64,000 nt of DNA from Saprospiraceae bacterium. GTDB lineage: Bacteria > Bacteroidota > Bacteroidia > Chitinophagales > Saprospiraceae. The notes under the pieces were generated by a model. The model did not search any database, was not told where the DNA came from, and saw only the letters and a program-made list of their open reading frames with translations. This document shows positions 33,442 to 42,181 of this stretch, one piece after another (position 1 is the stretch's first letter; the number at the start of each line of letters is the position of its first letter). The position numbers and the translations under genes are program-made. Location of the stretch: positions 18,421 through 82,420 of the forward strand of contig JAIYAP010000001.1 of the NCBI GenBank assembly GCA_027488935.1, given 5' to 3'.

Positions 33442-35394
33442 CTATTGACGTATGATCTTTCCTGTAAACAATGCCTCCCCGATGTTCAAGCGATACACAT
33501 AAGCACCTGCCTGTGTAAAGGCATACGCTGGCAACACCAGCGATTGGGGGCCCTCTGCCAATTCCTGCACTGCCTGATACACCAACTTCCCCTGCATATC
33601 AAAAACGGCAAGCACCGTCGTTTGAGGTTTGTCCAGTTGCACCGAAAACTGCGTAGCACCTGTAAAGGGATTCGGACTGGGCAAATAGCACTGTACGCCT
33701 GATGCGAAATCTTGCTTCATGGAAGTGCGCAATTCAATCGGATGACGCTGATAATCAGCCGATTGCAATGTATAAGCCTCCGGTGTTAAGGTCCGAGCAT
33801 CCAGCGCAATACACTTTGTGAGATCAGCCCCTTGCCGCATTTTTAATTTTAAGACAAACAGTACATCGCCCGTTTGGAAAGGATTGCCCCCTTCATCCCA
33901 ATTTAAAATGCGTAACACACCATCCGGGCTAAGCTGATAGTTTTCTGCTGAAATACCTTCAATACCTTCTAACTCGACAGCGGCCAGATCAAGTTGTAAG
34001 GCCATTTGCCACCCATCCAATTGTACATCGGATGCACAATGAAACACTGCCCGTTGCTGGGTTCCAATGGCTGCCCAATTTGTCGCATCCAGCATGATTG
34101 TCACGGGTAAACCCGCGCCACGGTCTTCCGGATCGGCTCCAAACGCTGCGCTCTGGTTGACATCCCCATATTTGACCGCAAGAAAATTGAAGTTGTACAG
34201 GGAAGTATCTTGTAGTAAACCGTTCAAATTGATTTGGTAGGTATCCCGCACGGCGTTGAAGGCGATTAAATTGGAGGGATCAGGCACCGGTCGGATCAGG
34301 CGCCAGGCCGGAATCCCCGGCAATGAATCATAAATCCCAAGCAGCAGTTTTCGAATTTCGACAATATCGAATGAGGTGACCGAATTGCTTCGGTTGACAT
34401 CCGCGGCCAATACCTGGTAAAAAGTTTGAAAAGACTGAATCGCCAAAATGTGCCGACTAATTTGCAATAAATCAAAGGTAGAAACCCCATTTAAATGACT
34501 GTTGCTGAGTGCACTTTGACTGGCGCGGATGTCCATACGGTATGATCCGCCAAAGGGCAATTTATCATAAGCAACATTGGAACAGGAATCGACCACCACC
34601 TTACTTCTGTTTTTCGTGATGGTATTGGGTACACCGCCTGTCGAAACCAGGCTACTCTGAAGGGTATAACCGGGCAGTTTTTTATCGGCGACGGTTTTGA
34701 CACAAGCATGGAGTTTCACATCACCATCCGGATCGCAGTTGCACCCGCCGCTGTTGGGCTGCACGAGCACGTAATTTTGGCACGAATTGGTGAGGCCGTT
34801 TGCATCGCGTACCCAAACCTCTACGAAATTGGTTCCGACATCGCATTTGCCATATGTGACCGTTGTTTCGGATGGAAAACCCGTGCCCGTACCAAATTTT
34901 CGAATCCCTACTTGAATCTGGTTGGTCGGGGTACAATTATCCGTAGTGCTCAAAATAAATGTAGAAGCAATAAAGGTTTCTTCGCACAATGGCGCATCCA
35001 GCCCTTGTGTCAAGCCATTGATGCACAATAAATTGGGAGGCTGACAGTCTTTTACGGTAAACAAATAGGTACAACTGTTCACGTTGCCACAAGCATCGGT
35101 TGCCCTCCAACTGATTTTATGGATGCCTGCGGCAAAACTTGTACTTATGGTATCATCCGAAGAATTAATATCGGTACTTCCATTGTTATTTAGGTCAATT
35201 CGATAAGAATAATTCACCGTACTGCTAAAACTACAGTTGGTGACGGCCTGCTGGGTCATAAACACATTGCCTTGGGCGCAGGAATTCTGGTTGAGGCAAA
35301 AGGTTTTATCCGAGCAATCGCTGATCCAAACAATACTTTGGGCAGAAAGGCCGCAGCAAAGCAGCAAAAACAAGAGGGGTAAAAGCCGACACAT
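33442..35394 (-). CDS. Secreted T9SS protein with dockerin-like repeats
   Basis: 650 residues. Signal peptide MCRLLPLLFLLLCCGLSAQ, then Cys-rich beta modules resembling HYR/Ig repeats (residues about 25-220; SWRATDACGNVNSCTYLFTV). A dockerin/EF-hand-like pair follows (about 300-365; NGVSTFDLLQISRHILAI and NRSNSVTSFDIVEIRKLLLG), then a cohesin-like beta region and a type A T9SS sorting domain at the end (YLPSPNPFTGATQFSVQL ... LFTGKIIRQ). It is a cell-surface or secreted protein, perhaps adhesive; there is no catalytic domain. It is convergent with the ribosomal cluster. Confidence 0.8.
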   Translation of the reverse strand: MCRLLPLLFLLLCCGLSAQSIVWISDCSDKTFCLNQNSCAQGNVFMTQQAVTNCSFSSTVNYSYRIDLNNNGSTDINSSDDTISTSFAAGIHKISWRATDACGNVNSCTYLFTVKDCQPPNLLCINGLTQGLDAPLCEETFIASTFILSTTDNCTPTNQIQVGIRKFGTGTGFPSETTVTYGKCDVGTNFVEVWVRDANGLTNSCQNYVLVQPNSGGCNCDPDGDVKLHACVKTVADKKLPGYTLQSSLVSTGGVPNTITKNRSKVVVDSCSNVAYDKLPFGGSYRMDIRASQSALSNSHLNGVSTFDLLQISRHILAIQSFQTFYQVLAADVNRSNSVTSFDIVEIRKLLLGIYDSLPGIPAWRLIRPVPDPSNLIAFNAVRDTYQINLNGLLQDTSLYNFNFLAVKYGDVNQSAAFGADPEDRGAGLPVTIMLDATNWAAIGTQQRAVFHCASDVQLDGWQMALQLDLAAVELEGIEGISAENYQLSPDGVLRILNWDEGGNPFQTGDVLFVLKLKMRQGADLTKCIALDARTLTPEAYTLQSADYQRHPIELRTSMKQDFASGVQCYLPSPNPFTGATQFSVQLDKPQTTVLAVFDMQGKLVYQAVQELAEGPQSLVLPAYAFTQAGAYVYRLNIGEALFTGKIIRQ

Positions 35395-35481
35395 GGGAAA
35401 ATCGATTTTATGAGCAATGAACAGAAGTCAGCAAGCAAGATTATCTAGAAGGATTACACCACGAAGATACTGGTTTGAACT

Positions 35482-35525
35482 AAAAAAACAGCGGCCCTTT
35501 CGGGTAAATTCCTGAAAGGGCCGCT
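35482..35525 (-). terminator. Rho-independent terminator of the permease gene
   Basis: AGCGGCCCTTTC (35490-35501) and its exact complement (35514-35525) form a 12-base-pair stem with a 12-base loop. On the minus strand it is followed by seven T. It lies 20 bases after the permease stop. Confidence 0.92.
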
Positions 35526-35544
35526 ACACACGTATTACTTCTTC

Positions 35545-37029
35545 CTATTTCTGCAACAAACTATGGCGTTTGCTATACCCAAAGTAAATCAGTAAGCCAA
35601 ATACCATCCAGCCTAAAGCACTCAACAAGGTAGGACCAGGCAAACCAACAATCATTGCAGTACAAACCACCATGCCCAAAATTGGCACCAACGGAACCAG
35701 CGGCGTTTTAAATGGCCGTTTTAATTCCGGATTGGTGCGGCGCATGACCCAAACCCCCAAACTAACCAATACAAAAGCAAATAACGTGCCGATACTAGTT
35801 AAATCACCCGCAACACTGCCTGGAATGAAGGCCGCAAATGCACCCACAAACACAAACAAAATCCAGTTGGATTTGTAAGGCGTGCGAAACTTAGGGTGAA
35901 TTTCAGAAAATGCTTTAGGCAACAAACCATCGTTCGACATCGAGTAAAACACCCGGCTTTGGCCCATCAACATTACCAAAATAACCGAGGAGAAACCTGC
36001 CAGAATGGCTACGGTAATCAAAGTAGCCAGCCAATCGTATCCTGGCATGTATGCCCGGATCGCATAAGCCACTGAAGCCTCTTTCCCTTCATGCATAAAG
36101 TCGCTGTAAGGCGCCAATCCGGTCAAAACATGTGAAAACAGGATATACAAAATGGTACAAACCACCAAAGAGCCTAAAATACCAATCGGCATGTCGCGGC
36201 TCGGATTTTTTGCTTCCTGTGCGGCGGTTGAAACGGCATCAAAACCGATAAATGCAAAAAACACAATACCAGCGCCGGTTAAAACGCCGCCCCAGCCATG
36301 CCGGAAAAAGCCGCTGTAGCTATACGTTGATCCATCGGCCAAAATTGCATCTGGTGCATTGGCAGGAATCAGGTACGGCATGTGGTTGGCCGGATTGATA
36401 AATTGCCATCCCAAAGCGATAAACGCCAAAACGATCGCTACTTTTACAAACACGATCACCGCGTTTACGATTGCCGATTGCTGGGTGCCACGGATAAGCA
36501 ACAAAGTGAGTGCAAGCAGGATAACCAAGGCCGGTGCATTCATAATACCTGAATGCATTACGCCTTCAATCAATGCTGATTCCATCGGCGAGTGGCACCA
36601 TTCATAGGGTATTGCCCCCCCCAGCAACAGGTTTAGGTATTCGCTCCAGGCAATGGATACGGTTGCGGCGCCCAAGGCATATTCCAGCACCAAGGCCCAA
36701 CCAATGATCCAGGCCACGATTTCACCCATGGTTGCATAGGCATACGTGTACGCGCTGCCCGCAATGGGAATCATGGATGCAAATTCGGCATAACAAAGGC
36801 CTGCAAAAGCACAGCCCAAGGCCGCAACAATAAATGAAATGGTCACTGCCGGTCCGGCATGCGCACCCGCCGCTGCAGCAGTACGCACAAACAGGCCCGC
36901 GCCAATGATTGCACCAATGCCGAGTGCGATGAGGTTCCAGGCGCCCAGCGTCCGCTTAAGCCCCTTATCCGAATCAGCAGCCATCATCATTAGTTGCTCG
37001 ATCGGTTTTTTTACCCAAAGATTTGCCAT
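35545..37029 (-). CDS. APC-family amino acid permease (cationic amino acid transporter type)
   Basis: 494 residues with about 12-14 membrane helices. The first helix carries LIALGIGAIIGAGLFVRTAAAAG, the APC signature GxGIGAGIF region; then CYAEFASMIPIAGSAYTYAYATMGE and the cytoplasmic FIGFDAVSTAAQEAKNPSRDMPIGI motif of the CAT/YhdG branch. It probably imports amino acids by proton symport. It is a single-gene unit with its own terminator. Confidence 0.88.
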   Translation of the reverse strand: MANLWVKKPIEQLMMMAADSDKGLKRTLGAWNLIALGIGAIIGAGLFVRTAAAAGAHAGPAVTISFIVAALGCAFAGLCYAEFASMIPIAGSAYTYAYATMGEIVAWIIGWALVLEYALGAATVSIAWSEYLNLLLGGAIPYEWCHSPMESALIEGVMHSGIMNAPALVILLALTLLLIRGTQQSAIVNAVIVFVKVAIVLAFIALGWQFINPANHMPYLIPANAPDAILADGSTYSYSGFFRHGWGGVLTGAGIVFFAFIGFDAVSTAAQEAKNPSRDMPIGILGSLVVCTILYILFSHVLTGLAPYSDFMHEGKEASVAYAIRAYMPGYDWLATLITVAILAGFSSVILVMLMGQSRVFYSMSNDGLLPKAFSEIHPKFRTPYKSNWILFVFVGAFAAFIPGSVAGDLTSIGTLFAFVLVSLGVWVMRRTNPELKRPFKTPLVPLVPILGMVVCTAMIVGLPGPTLLSALGWMVFGLLIYFGYSKRHSLLQK

Positions 37030-37251
37030 AGTTTAGTTTAACGTTGTAAAAAGAGTTGTTTTCGTCGGATATTTCGAGCGGGAAAGATAGAACGGATTTT
37101 GCACTTTCAATTTTCATTTCAAAAAATCATTACAGTTTTTCACGATTCCCCCAAACATTAAACGCTAATTGGCTTTTTTTTACCCAATTGTATCACCCAA
37201 CCCACTGGTTTTCCCTATAAAAAAGGGTGATTCCTGCCATCCTGTCCGTAT

Positions 37252-37929
37252 ATGAAAATTTTTATTTCAAGGGAATTGCAACCTGATTCAGCATTACTGC
37301 ACCTCTTGGTCCCCTACAATTGGGCCATTGAAGCACGTACGCTGTTGCAATTGCAGGGTATTCCGTTTGCATTGCCGTCCGCACAAGACTGGATTTTTTT
37401 TAGCAGCAAAAATGGTGTTGCGTTTTTTTTTCAGGCGCTGCGCAAACAGCAATGGCCTGTTCCGACTGTGCGCTGGGCCTGCATCGGCAGCGCGACGGCC
37501 GAGGCACTGAAACAACAGGGCATCACACCCAATTTTGTTGGTACCGGCGACCCGGATACAACTGCTGTGTTGTTCAAGCCCGTGGCGCAGGGACAAAAAA
37601 TCTTGTTTGCAGGTGCCTCGCATGCGCGGGCGACCCTGCACCTGGCCGTACAGCAATTTGCCCAAACAACCTTGCTGCCTGTTTACGACAACCGGCCCAT
37701 ACCGGAACCCGCAGCGAGTGATGCCGAGGTACTGATATTTACAAGTCCGATGAATGCCAGCAGTTATTTTGGGAAAAATCCATTGCAAGCACATCAACAA
37801 CTAATAGCGATTGGAAAAAGTACTGCCCAGTGCTTGCAGGAATTTGGATTTACGCAAATAGGGATACCTGAAAACCCAAGTGAAACAGCGCTTGCTCAAT
37901 TACTTTTGCAGAAATATGGGCCTGCCTAA
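37252..37929 (+). CDS. hemD: Uroporphyrinogen-III synthase
   Basis: 225 residues. Closes and inverts ring D of hydroxymethylbilane in heme and cobalamin synthesis. The family is poorly conserved; supportive features are IFISRELQPDSALLHLL, DWIFFSSKNGVAFFFQAL, WACIGSATAEAL, VLIFTSPMNASSYF and LIAIGKSTAQCLQEFGF followed by PENPSETALAQLL. Other heme genes are not adjacent. ATG at 37252. The 215-base gap upstream contains no recognisable element. Confidence 0.82.
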   Translation: MKIFISRELQPDSALLHLLVPYNWAIEARTLLQLQGIPFALPSAQDWIFFSSKNGVAFFFQALRKQQWPVPTVRWACIGSATAEALKQQGITPNFVGTGDPDTTAVLFKPVAQGQKILFAGASHARATLHLAVQQFAQTTLLPVYDNRPIPEPAASDAEVLIFTSPMNASSYFGKNPLQAHQQLIAIGKSTAQCLQEFGFTQIGIPENPSETALAQLLLQKYGPA

Positions 37930-38012
37930 TCAAGCGGCTCAATTTCAATTTTTGCAATACCTTTAGCGCCAAGGAACCTTATTTTCCCTATTCTATTTAA
38001 CAGCACCTTGTT

Positions 38013-39851
38013 ATGCGCAACACCTGCATTATTTTAGGCACCTTCCTGCTGATAACCTGCTTTGGGCACCTGCTCCCAGCTCAAAGCAATCCCTGGTTGA
38101 CCATTCCTCTACAAGACCGAAGCGCGCTCCGCAATCCGGAGGCGAACTGGAAAATCTGTGGCAACGCACATGCGGATCTGGAAAAATCGGAGGTGCTTCA
38201 CACCCTGGCTGGTACCGGTATTTTGGCCAATTTGCCAGATGGCAAAGTCCGGGGCAACCTGTTTCTTCAACTTGAACACGGCGATATAGACCTGGAACTG
38301 GAGTTTATGATGGCACGCCACTCCAATTCAGGCATTTACCTGCAAGGAAGGTATGAAGTGCAATTATTTGATAGTTGGGGTGTTTCATCCCCTGGTTTTA
38401 GCGATGTAGGCGGCATTTATGAGCGCTGGGATGATGCCCGTCCCAATGGTCAACAAGGTTATGAGGGTTATGCCCCCCGCGTAAATGCGGCACATGCACC
38501 CGGCTTATGGCAAAAATTACATATTTCATTCATGGCGCCGCGCTTTAACGAGGCTGGGGTTAAAATAGCGAACGCGCGCATTTTAAAAATTGAACTGAAT
38601 GGTGCCACCCTGCACGAAAACCTGGAATTGACGGGCCCTACACGCGGACAGGCCGTACCAGGGGAAGCCGCCCTGGGGCCACTCTTTTTCCAGGGCGATC
38701 ATGGTCCGGTAGCCTTTCGCAACATCCGCTATAAAACATATTCCGGGAAGGCGGCGCAACTCGAACAACTCCAATACACGGTATATCAGGGAGATTATGT
38801 TACCCTGCCCGATTTTAAAACGCTCACCCCCAAAGCAAGCGGTGAAAGTAAGGTGCTGACCCATGAGGTAGCCCACATGACCGAAGACTTATTGTTGCGC
38901 TATACAGGGTTGTTTGTGGCCCCAAAAGCAGGTACGTACCATTTTTGGCTGAATACTTTTGGCAATGGCCAATTATATCTGCAGGGAAAAACGGTGTTGC
39001 CTTTTGGTTCTTGGAACCGTGATGCAAGTGTAGATTTGCCCGCAGGCACCTTTCCGATCGAAATTATTTACAACAAACGCGACAATTGGTTCCCGAATGG
39101 CCTTGCGCTGGAAGTGGAAGGCCCCGGTTTCCGCAGGCTTGCCCTGAATACGCTGAGTTCCCTGGCACCGGCAAATCCGCAGAAACCCATCATCGTTGGT
39201 GTACTACCAGAAACCAATATGTTGCGCAGTTTTGTTGATTTTGCAACCAACGATACCCAAAAGACACACCGCATAACCCGTGCGATATCGGTTGGCTTCC
39301 CGGACAAAACCAGTTATGGCTATAATTTGGACAACGGCGCCTTGTTTCAGGTATGGAAAGGCGGCTTCCTGAACGCTACCCCTATGTGGGATTCGCGCGG
39401 CGACGGCAATTCCCGTCCTGATGGTGCCATATTGCGATTGGAAGATGCCCCTACCCTCCTGCGCATGGGAAAAGCCGAAATGGCCATCTCTGACACCTTG
39501 GATACAGATGCCGATTTCCGTTCATTGGGTTATACCTTGGATGCCGGACAAAATCCAGGCTTTGAATACCGTATCTGGAATACAGCGGTCAATGATCGAA
39601 TTTTGAGCGCCGAAGCGGGCAAAAGCATTACCCGTACCATTGAAATTGGCACACCCGGAACCAGCGACCTAGCATTTTGTTTGGCACGCGGCACGCTCAT
39701 TGAAACGATTTCAAAGCAATGGTACCGTATTAATGGTCAATATTATGTTCAAACAGCCGAAAACGCCCAAATTTTGGTGCGCGGTGGACAACAATTCCTC
39801 ATCGTACCGCTCCAAACTGCACAAACCCTGCGTTACACCATTCTTTGGTAA
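38013..39851 (+). CDS. DUF1080 (3-keto-disaccharide hydrolase-like) and PA14 protein
   Basis: 612 residues, secreted (signal ends about HLLPAQ). Residues about 30-245 form the DUF1080 concanavalin-like sandwich (NSGIYLQGRYEVQLFDSWG, QGDHGPVAFRNIRYK). Residues about 280-385 form a PA14 beta-barrel (LLLRYTGLFVAPKAGTYHFWLNTFGNGQLYL). The last 220 residues are unassigned. DUF1080 proteins include hydrolases that act on 3-keto-glucosides. The next gene, a sugar-dehydrogenase-like protein, follows after 30 bases and is likely cotranscribed, suggesting a shared oxidative route for sugar breakdown. Confidence 0.82.
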   Translation: MRNTCIILGTFLLITCFGHLLPAQSNPWLTIPLQDRSALRNPEANWKICGNAHADLEKSEVLHTLAGTGILANLPDGKVRGNLFLQLEHGDIDLELEFMMARHSNSGIYLQGRYEVQLFDSWGVSSPGFSDVGGIYERWDDARPNGQQGYEGYAPRVNAAHAPGLWQKLHISFMAPRFNEAGVKIANARILKIELNGATLHENLELTGPTRGQAVPGEAALGPLFFQGDHGPVAFRNIRYKTYSGKAAQLEQLQYTVYQGDYVTLPDFKTLTPKASGESKVLTHEVAHMTEDLLLRYTGLFVAPKAGTYHFWLNTFGNGQLYLQGKTVLPFGSWNRDASVDLPAGTFPIEIIYNKRDNWFPNGLALEVEGPGFRRLALNTLSSLAPANPQKPIIVGVLPETNMLRSFVDFATNDTQKTHRITRAISVGFPDKTSYGYNLDNGALFQVWKGGFLNATPMWDSRGDGNSRPDGAILRLEDAPTLLRMGKAEMAISDTLDTDADFRSLGYTLDAGQNPGFEYRIWNTAVNDRILSAEAGKSITRTIEIGTPGTSDLAFCLARGTLIETISKQWYRINGQYYVQTAENAQILVRGGQQFLIVPLQTAQTLRYTILW

Positions 39852-39881
39852 AAGCCTGCTCAAACATTAAATTTCGGTTTC

Positions 39882-42023
39882 ATGCAACACTTTTTCGCAA
39901 TTATATGCCTTTTAGCGGCTCCATTTTTATTTCAAAATACCCTTTTGGCGCAACAAGCAGCTTCCGATTTGCCGCCACAAGAGGATGAATATTATAAAAT
40001 TATCACCCTGCCTATTCCCGAGCACATTGAGTTGGAAGTAGGCGGTTTGGCGGCCCTGCCCAATGGCTCAATCGCTGCGGCTACCCGCCACGGTGAGGTA
40101 TGGGTGGTGGAAAATCCGTATGCCACTGAACCCGTGCAGCCCTTTTTTCGAAAATTTGCAAGCGGCTTGCACGAAGCATTAGGTTTGGCTTGGCGCGACG
40201 GTGCGTTTTATACCGCCCAGCGCAGCGAGTTAACCAAATTGACCGATACCAACGGCGATGGCCGGGCCGACAAATACGAAACCGTGTACAATTGGCCACT
40301 TTCGGGCAATTACCACGAATATTCTTACGGCCCCAAAATAGCACCTGATGGCAGCATGTTTGTCACCACTAACGTCGGCTTTTTTGATCCGGAATGGTGG
40401 CGCGGACAAAGTCGGGTGCCCTGGCGCGGCTGGACCCTGCACATTACGCCCGACGGTAAAATGGAGCCTTGGGCAACCGGCATGCGCTCCCCTTGTGGCA
40501 TCGGCTTTATCGGCAATGACTTTTTTTACGCCGACAATCAGGGCGACTGGATGGGTTCGGGCGGACTTGTACAGGTTGAAAAAGGCGATTTCACCGGGCA
40601 TCCTGCCGGGTTGATGTGGACCAATCGGCCCGAATCGCCGCTTAAACTGAGTCAAACCGACATTTACCGCGCTGTGGATCCGCGGCTGAGTCCAAGCTGG
40701 TCTGATGCACCCACCAAACCGGAAAACCTTGAAACCGAGGTGCCCAAGCCCTTGTTTGAGGTAGCCAAGCAGTATCCCGATATCAAAACACCCGCCGTTT
40801 GGTTGCCACACGGCATCTTGGGCATTTCCACTTCAGAAGTAATTACCGACGATAGCAAAGGCGGTTTCGGGCCATTTACAGGCCAAATTTTCATTGGCGA
40901 TCAGGGACAAAGTAAAATTACGCGGGTTTTCCTGGAAAAAGTAGACAGCGTGTACCAAGGCGCAGCCTTTGGTTTTCGCGAAGGATTTCAATCGGGGGTA
41001 TTGCGTATGTGCTGGGGCAAGGATGGCTCTTTGTTCGTCGGACAAACCAACCGCGGCTGGGGCTCTACCGGACCAGATGGGTTTGGACTGCAACGGGTTG
41101 TGTGGACCGGGAAAGTACCTTTTGAAATGAAGGCCGTGCGCGCGATGCCCGATGGCTTTGAAATTGAATTTACCCAACCTGTTGAAAAAGCAAGTGCGGC
41201 CGATCCAGACCATTATACAGTAACCGGATTTATTTACAAATACCATCCTGTATATGGTAGCCCGATCGTAAACCAGCAAACACATTTCGTAAAAGGCGTT
41301 GTTGTATCCGAGGACGGGCTGAAAGTGCGCCTGGTCGTAGATAGTTTGCGGGAACATTACATCCACGAAATCAAACCGGAAGGCGTGCGCTCTTATGCCA
41401 ATAACAGCGCTTTATTGCACGGTACCGCCTATTATACCCTCAATAAAATACCGGAAGGCACAAAACTAACCGTTCCTACCCGCAAACGCACCGAAAATAC
41501 TGTTACAAAACCGTCTAAAGAAACAGAAAAGGCCGAGCACAGTGATCACGCTAAAATGCACCCAAGTGGGACACCAACGGTGAACAATCGGCCGCTCGTT
41601 GCCCAAAAGCGACAGACAAAAATGCCCGCTGATTGGAATGGCAAGGTCGATCAAAACCTCGCGCTCGGAACACAGCCTGGTTTAAAATACGATAAAATAT
41701 TGCTGACCGTAAAAGCTGGCAGTAAAGTGAAATTGAGTTTCAGCAACAAGGATGATATGCCCCATAACTTTGTGTTGGTACAGCCAGGAGAAGCCAATGC
41801 GGTGGGCGACCTCGCCATCAAGCTTGGAATAAAAGGACCAGAGTTGAACTATGTACCCAAAACCCCGAAAGTGTTGTTTCACACCCGCTTAGTACCACCA
41901 GCCGCTTCTGAAAGTATTTATTTCGTAGCCCCGGCCAAAGCAGGTGATTACACCTATTTATGCACCGTGCCCGGACATGCACAAATCATGCGTGGTGTGT
42001 TGCGTGTAGTGAGCGAAAAGTAA
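39882..42023 (+). CDS. PQQ-type sugar dehydrogenase-like protein fused to a cupredoxin
   Basis: 713 residues, secreted. Residues about 45-420 form a six-bladed propeller resembling soluble glucose/sorbosone dehydrogenases (AALPNGSIAAATRHGEVWVV, GLAWRDGAFYTAQRSELTKLTDTNGDGRAD, NQGDWMGSGG). A Lys/Thr-rich linker at about 540-590 leads to a C-terminal plastocyanin/auracyanin-type domain. There the copper ligands are His in PHNF and Cys, His and Met in YLCTVPGHAQIM. The cupredoxin probably accepts electrons from the propeller domain. No heme motif (CxxCH) is present. It pairs with the DUF1080 gene upstream. Confidence 0.82.
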   Translation: MQHFFAIICLLAAPFLFQNTLLAQQAASDLPPQEDEYYKIITLPIPEHIELEVGGLAALPNGSIAAATRHGEVWVVENPYATEPVQPFFRKFASGLHEALGLAWRDGAFYTAQRSELTKLTDTNGDGRADKYETVYNWPLSGNYHEYSYGPKIAPDGSMFVTTNVGFFDPEWWRGQSRVPWRGWTLHITPDGKMEPWATGMRSPCGIGFIGNDFFYADNQGDWMGSGGLVQVEKGDFTGHPAGLMWTNRPESPLKLSQTDIYRAVDPRLSPSWSDAPTKPENLETEVPKPLFEVAKQYPDIKTPAVWLPHGILGISTSEVITDDSKGGFGPFTGQIFIGDQGQSKITRVFLEKVDSVYQGAAFGFREGFQSGVLRMCWGKDGSLFVGQTNRGWGSTGPDGFGLQRVVWTGKVPFEMKAVRAMPDGFEIEFTQPVEKASAADPDHYTVTGFIYKYHPVYGSPIVNQQTHFVKGVVVSEDGLKVRLVVDSLREHYIHEIKPEGVRSYANNSALLHGTAYYTLNKIPEGTKLTVPTRKRTENTVTKPSKETEKAEHSDHAKMHPSGTPTVNNRPLVAQKRQTKMPADWNGKVDQNLALGTQPGLKYDKILLTVKAGSKVKLSFSNKDDMPHNFVLVQPGEANAVGDLAIKLGIKGPELNYVPKTPKVLFHTRLVPPAASESIYFVAPAKAGDYTYLCTVPGHAQIMRGVLRVVSEK

Positions 42024-42114
42024 TCAACATACCCTGCTGTAATCGGTTTTGGGCAAAATATTTGGGTCGTTCAAATCCAATAGCACAAAACCCATTGCTG
42101 TGGCGTTTAAACCT

Positions 42115-42122
42115 TATTTTTG
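42115..42122 (+). promoter_or_regulatory. Possible -7 element for the TPR membrane protein
   Basis: TATTTTTG fits TAnnTTTG. A TTG at 42095-42097 is 17 bases upstream, slightly shorter than usual. The element is 60 bases before the ATG at 42182. Confidence 0.4.
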
Positions 42123-42181
42123 CGCCGCTTTAAGCAGCTTTTACTGAAAAAATCATCCAAAACGAAAATACCTGATTCGGC

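Noticed and set aside
35545..37029. Several 60-80 residue plus-strand ORFs inside the permease gene
   Set aside because: They are antisense to a hydrophobic reading frame, which produces long open frames by composition.
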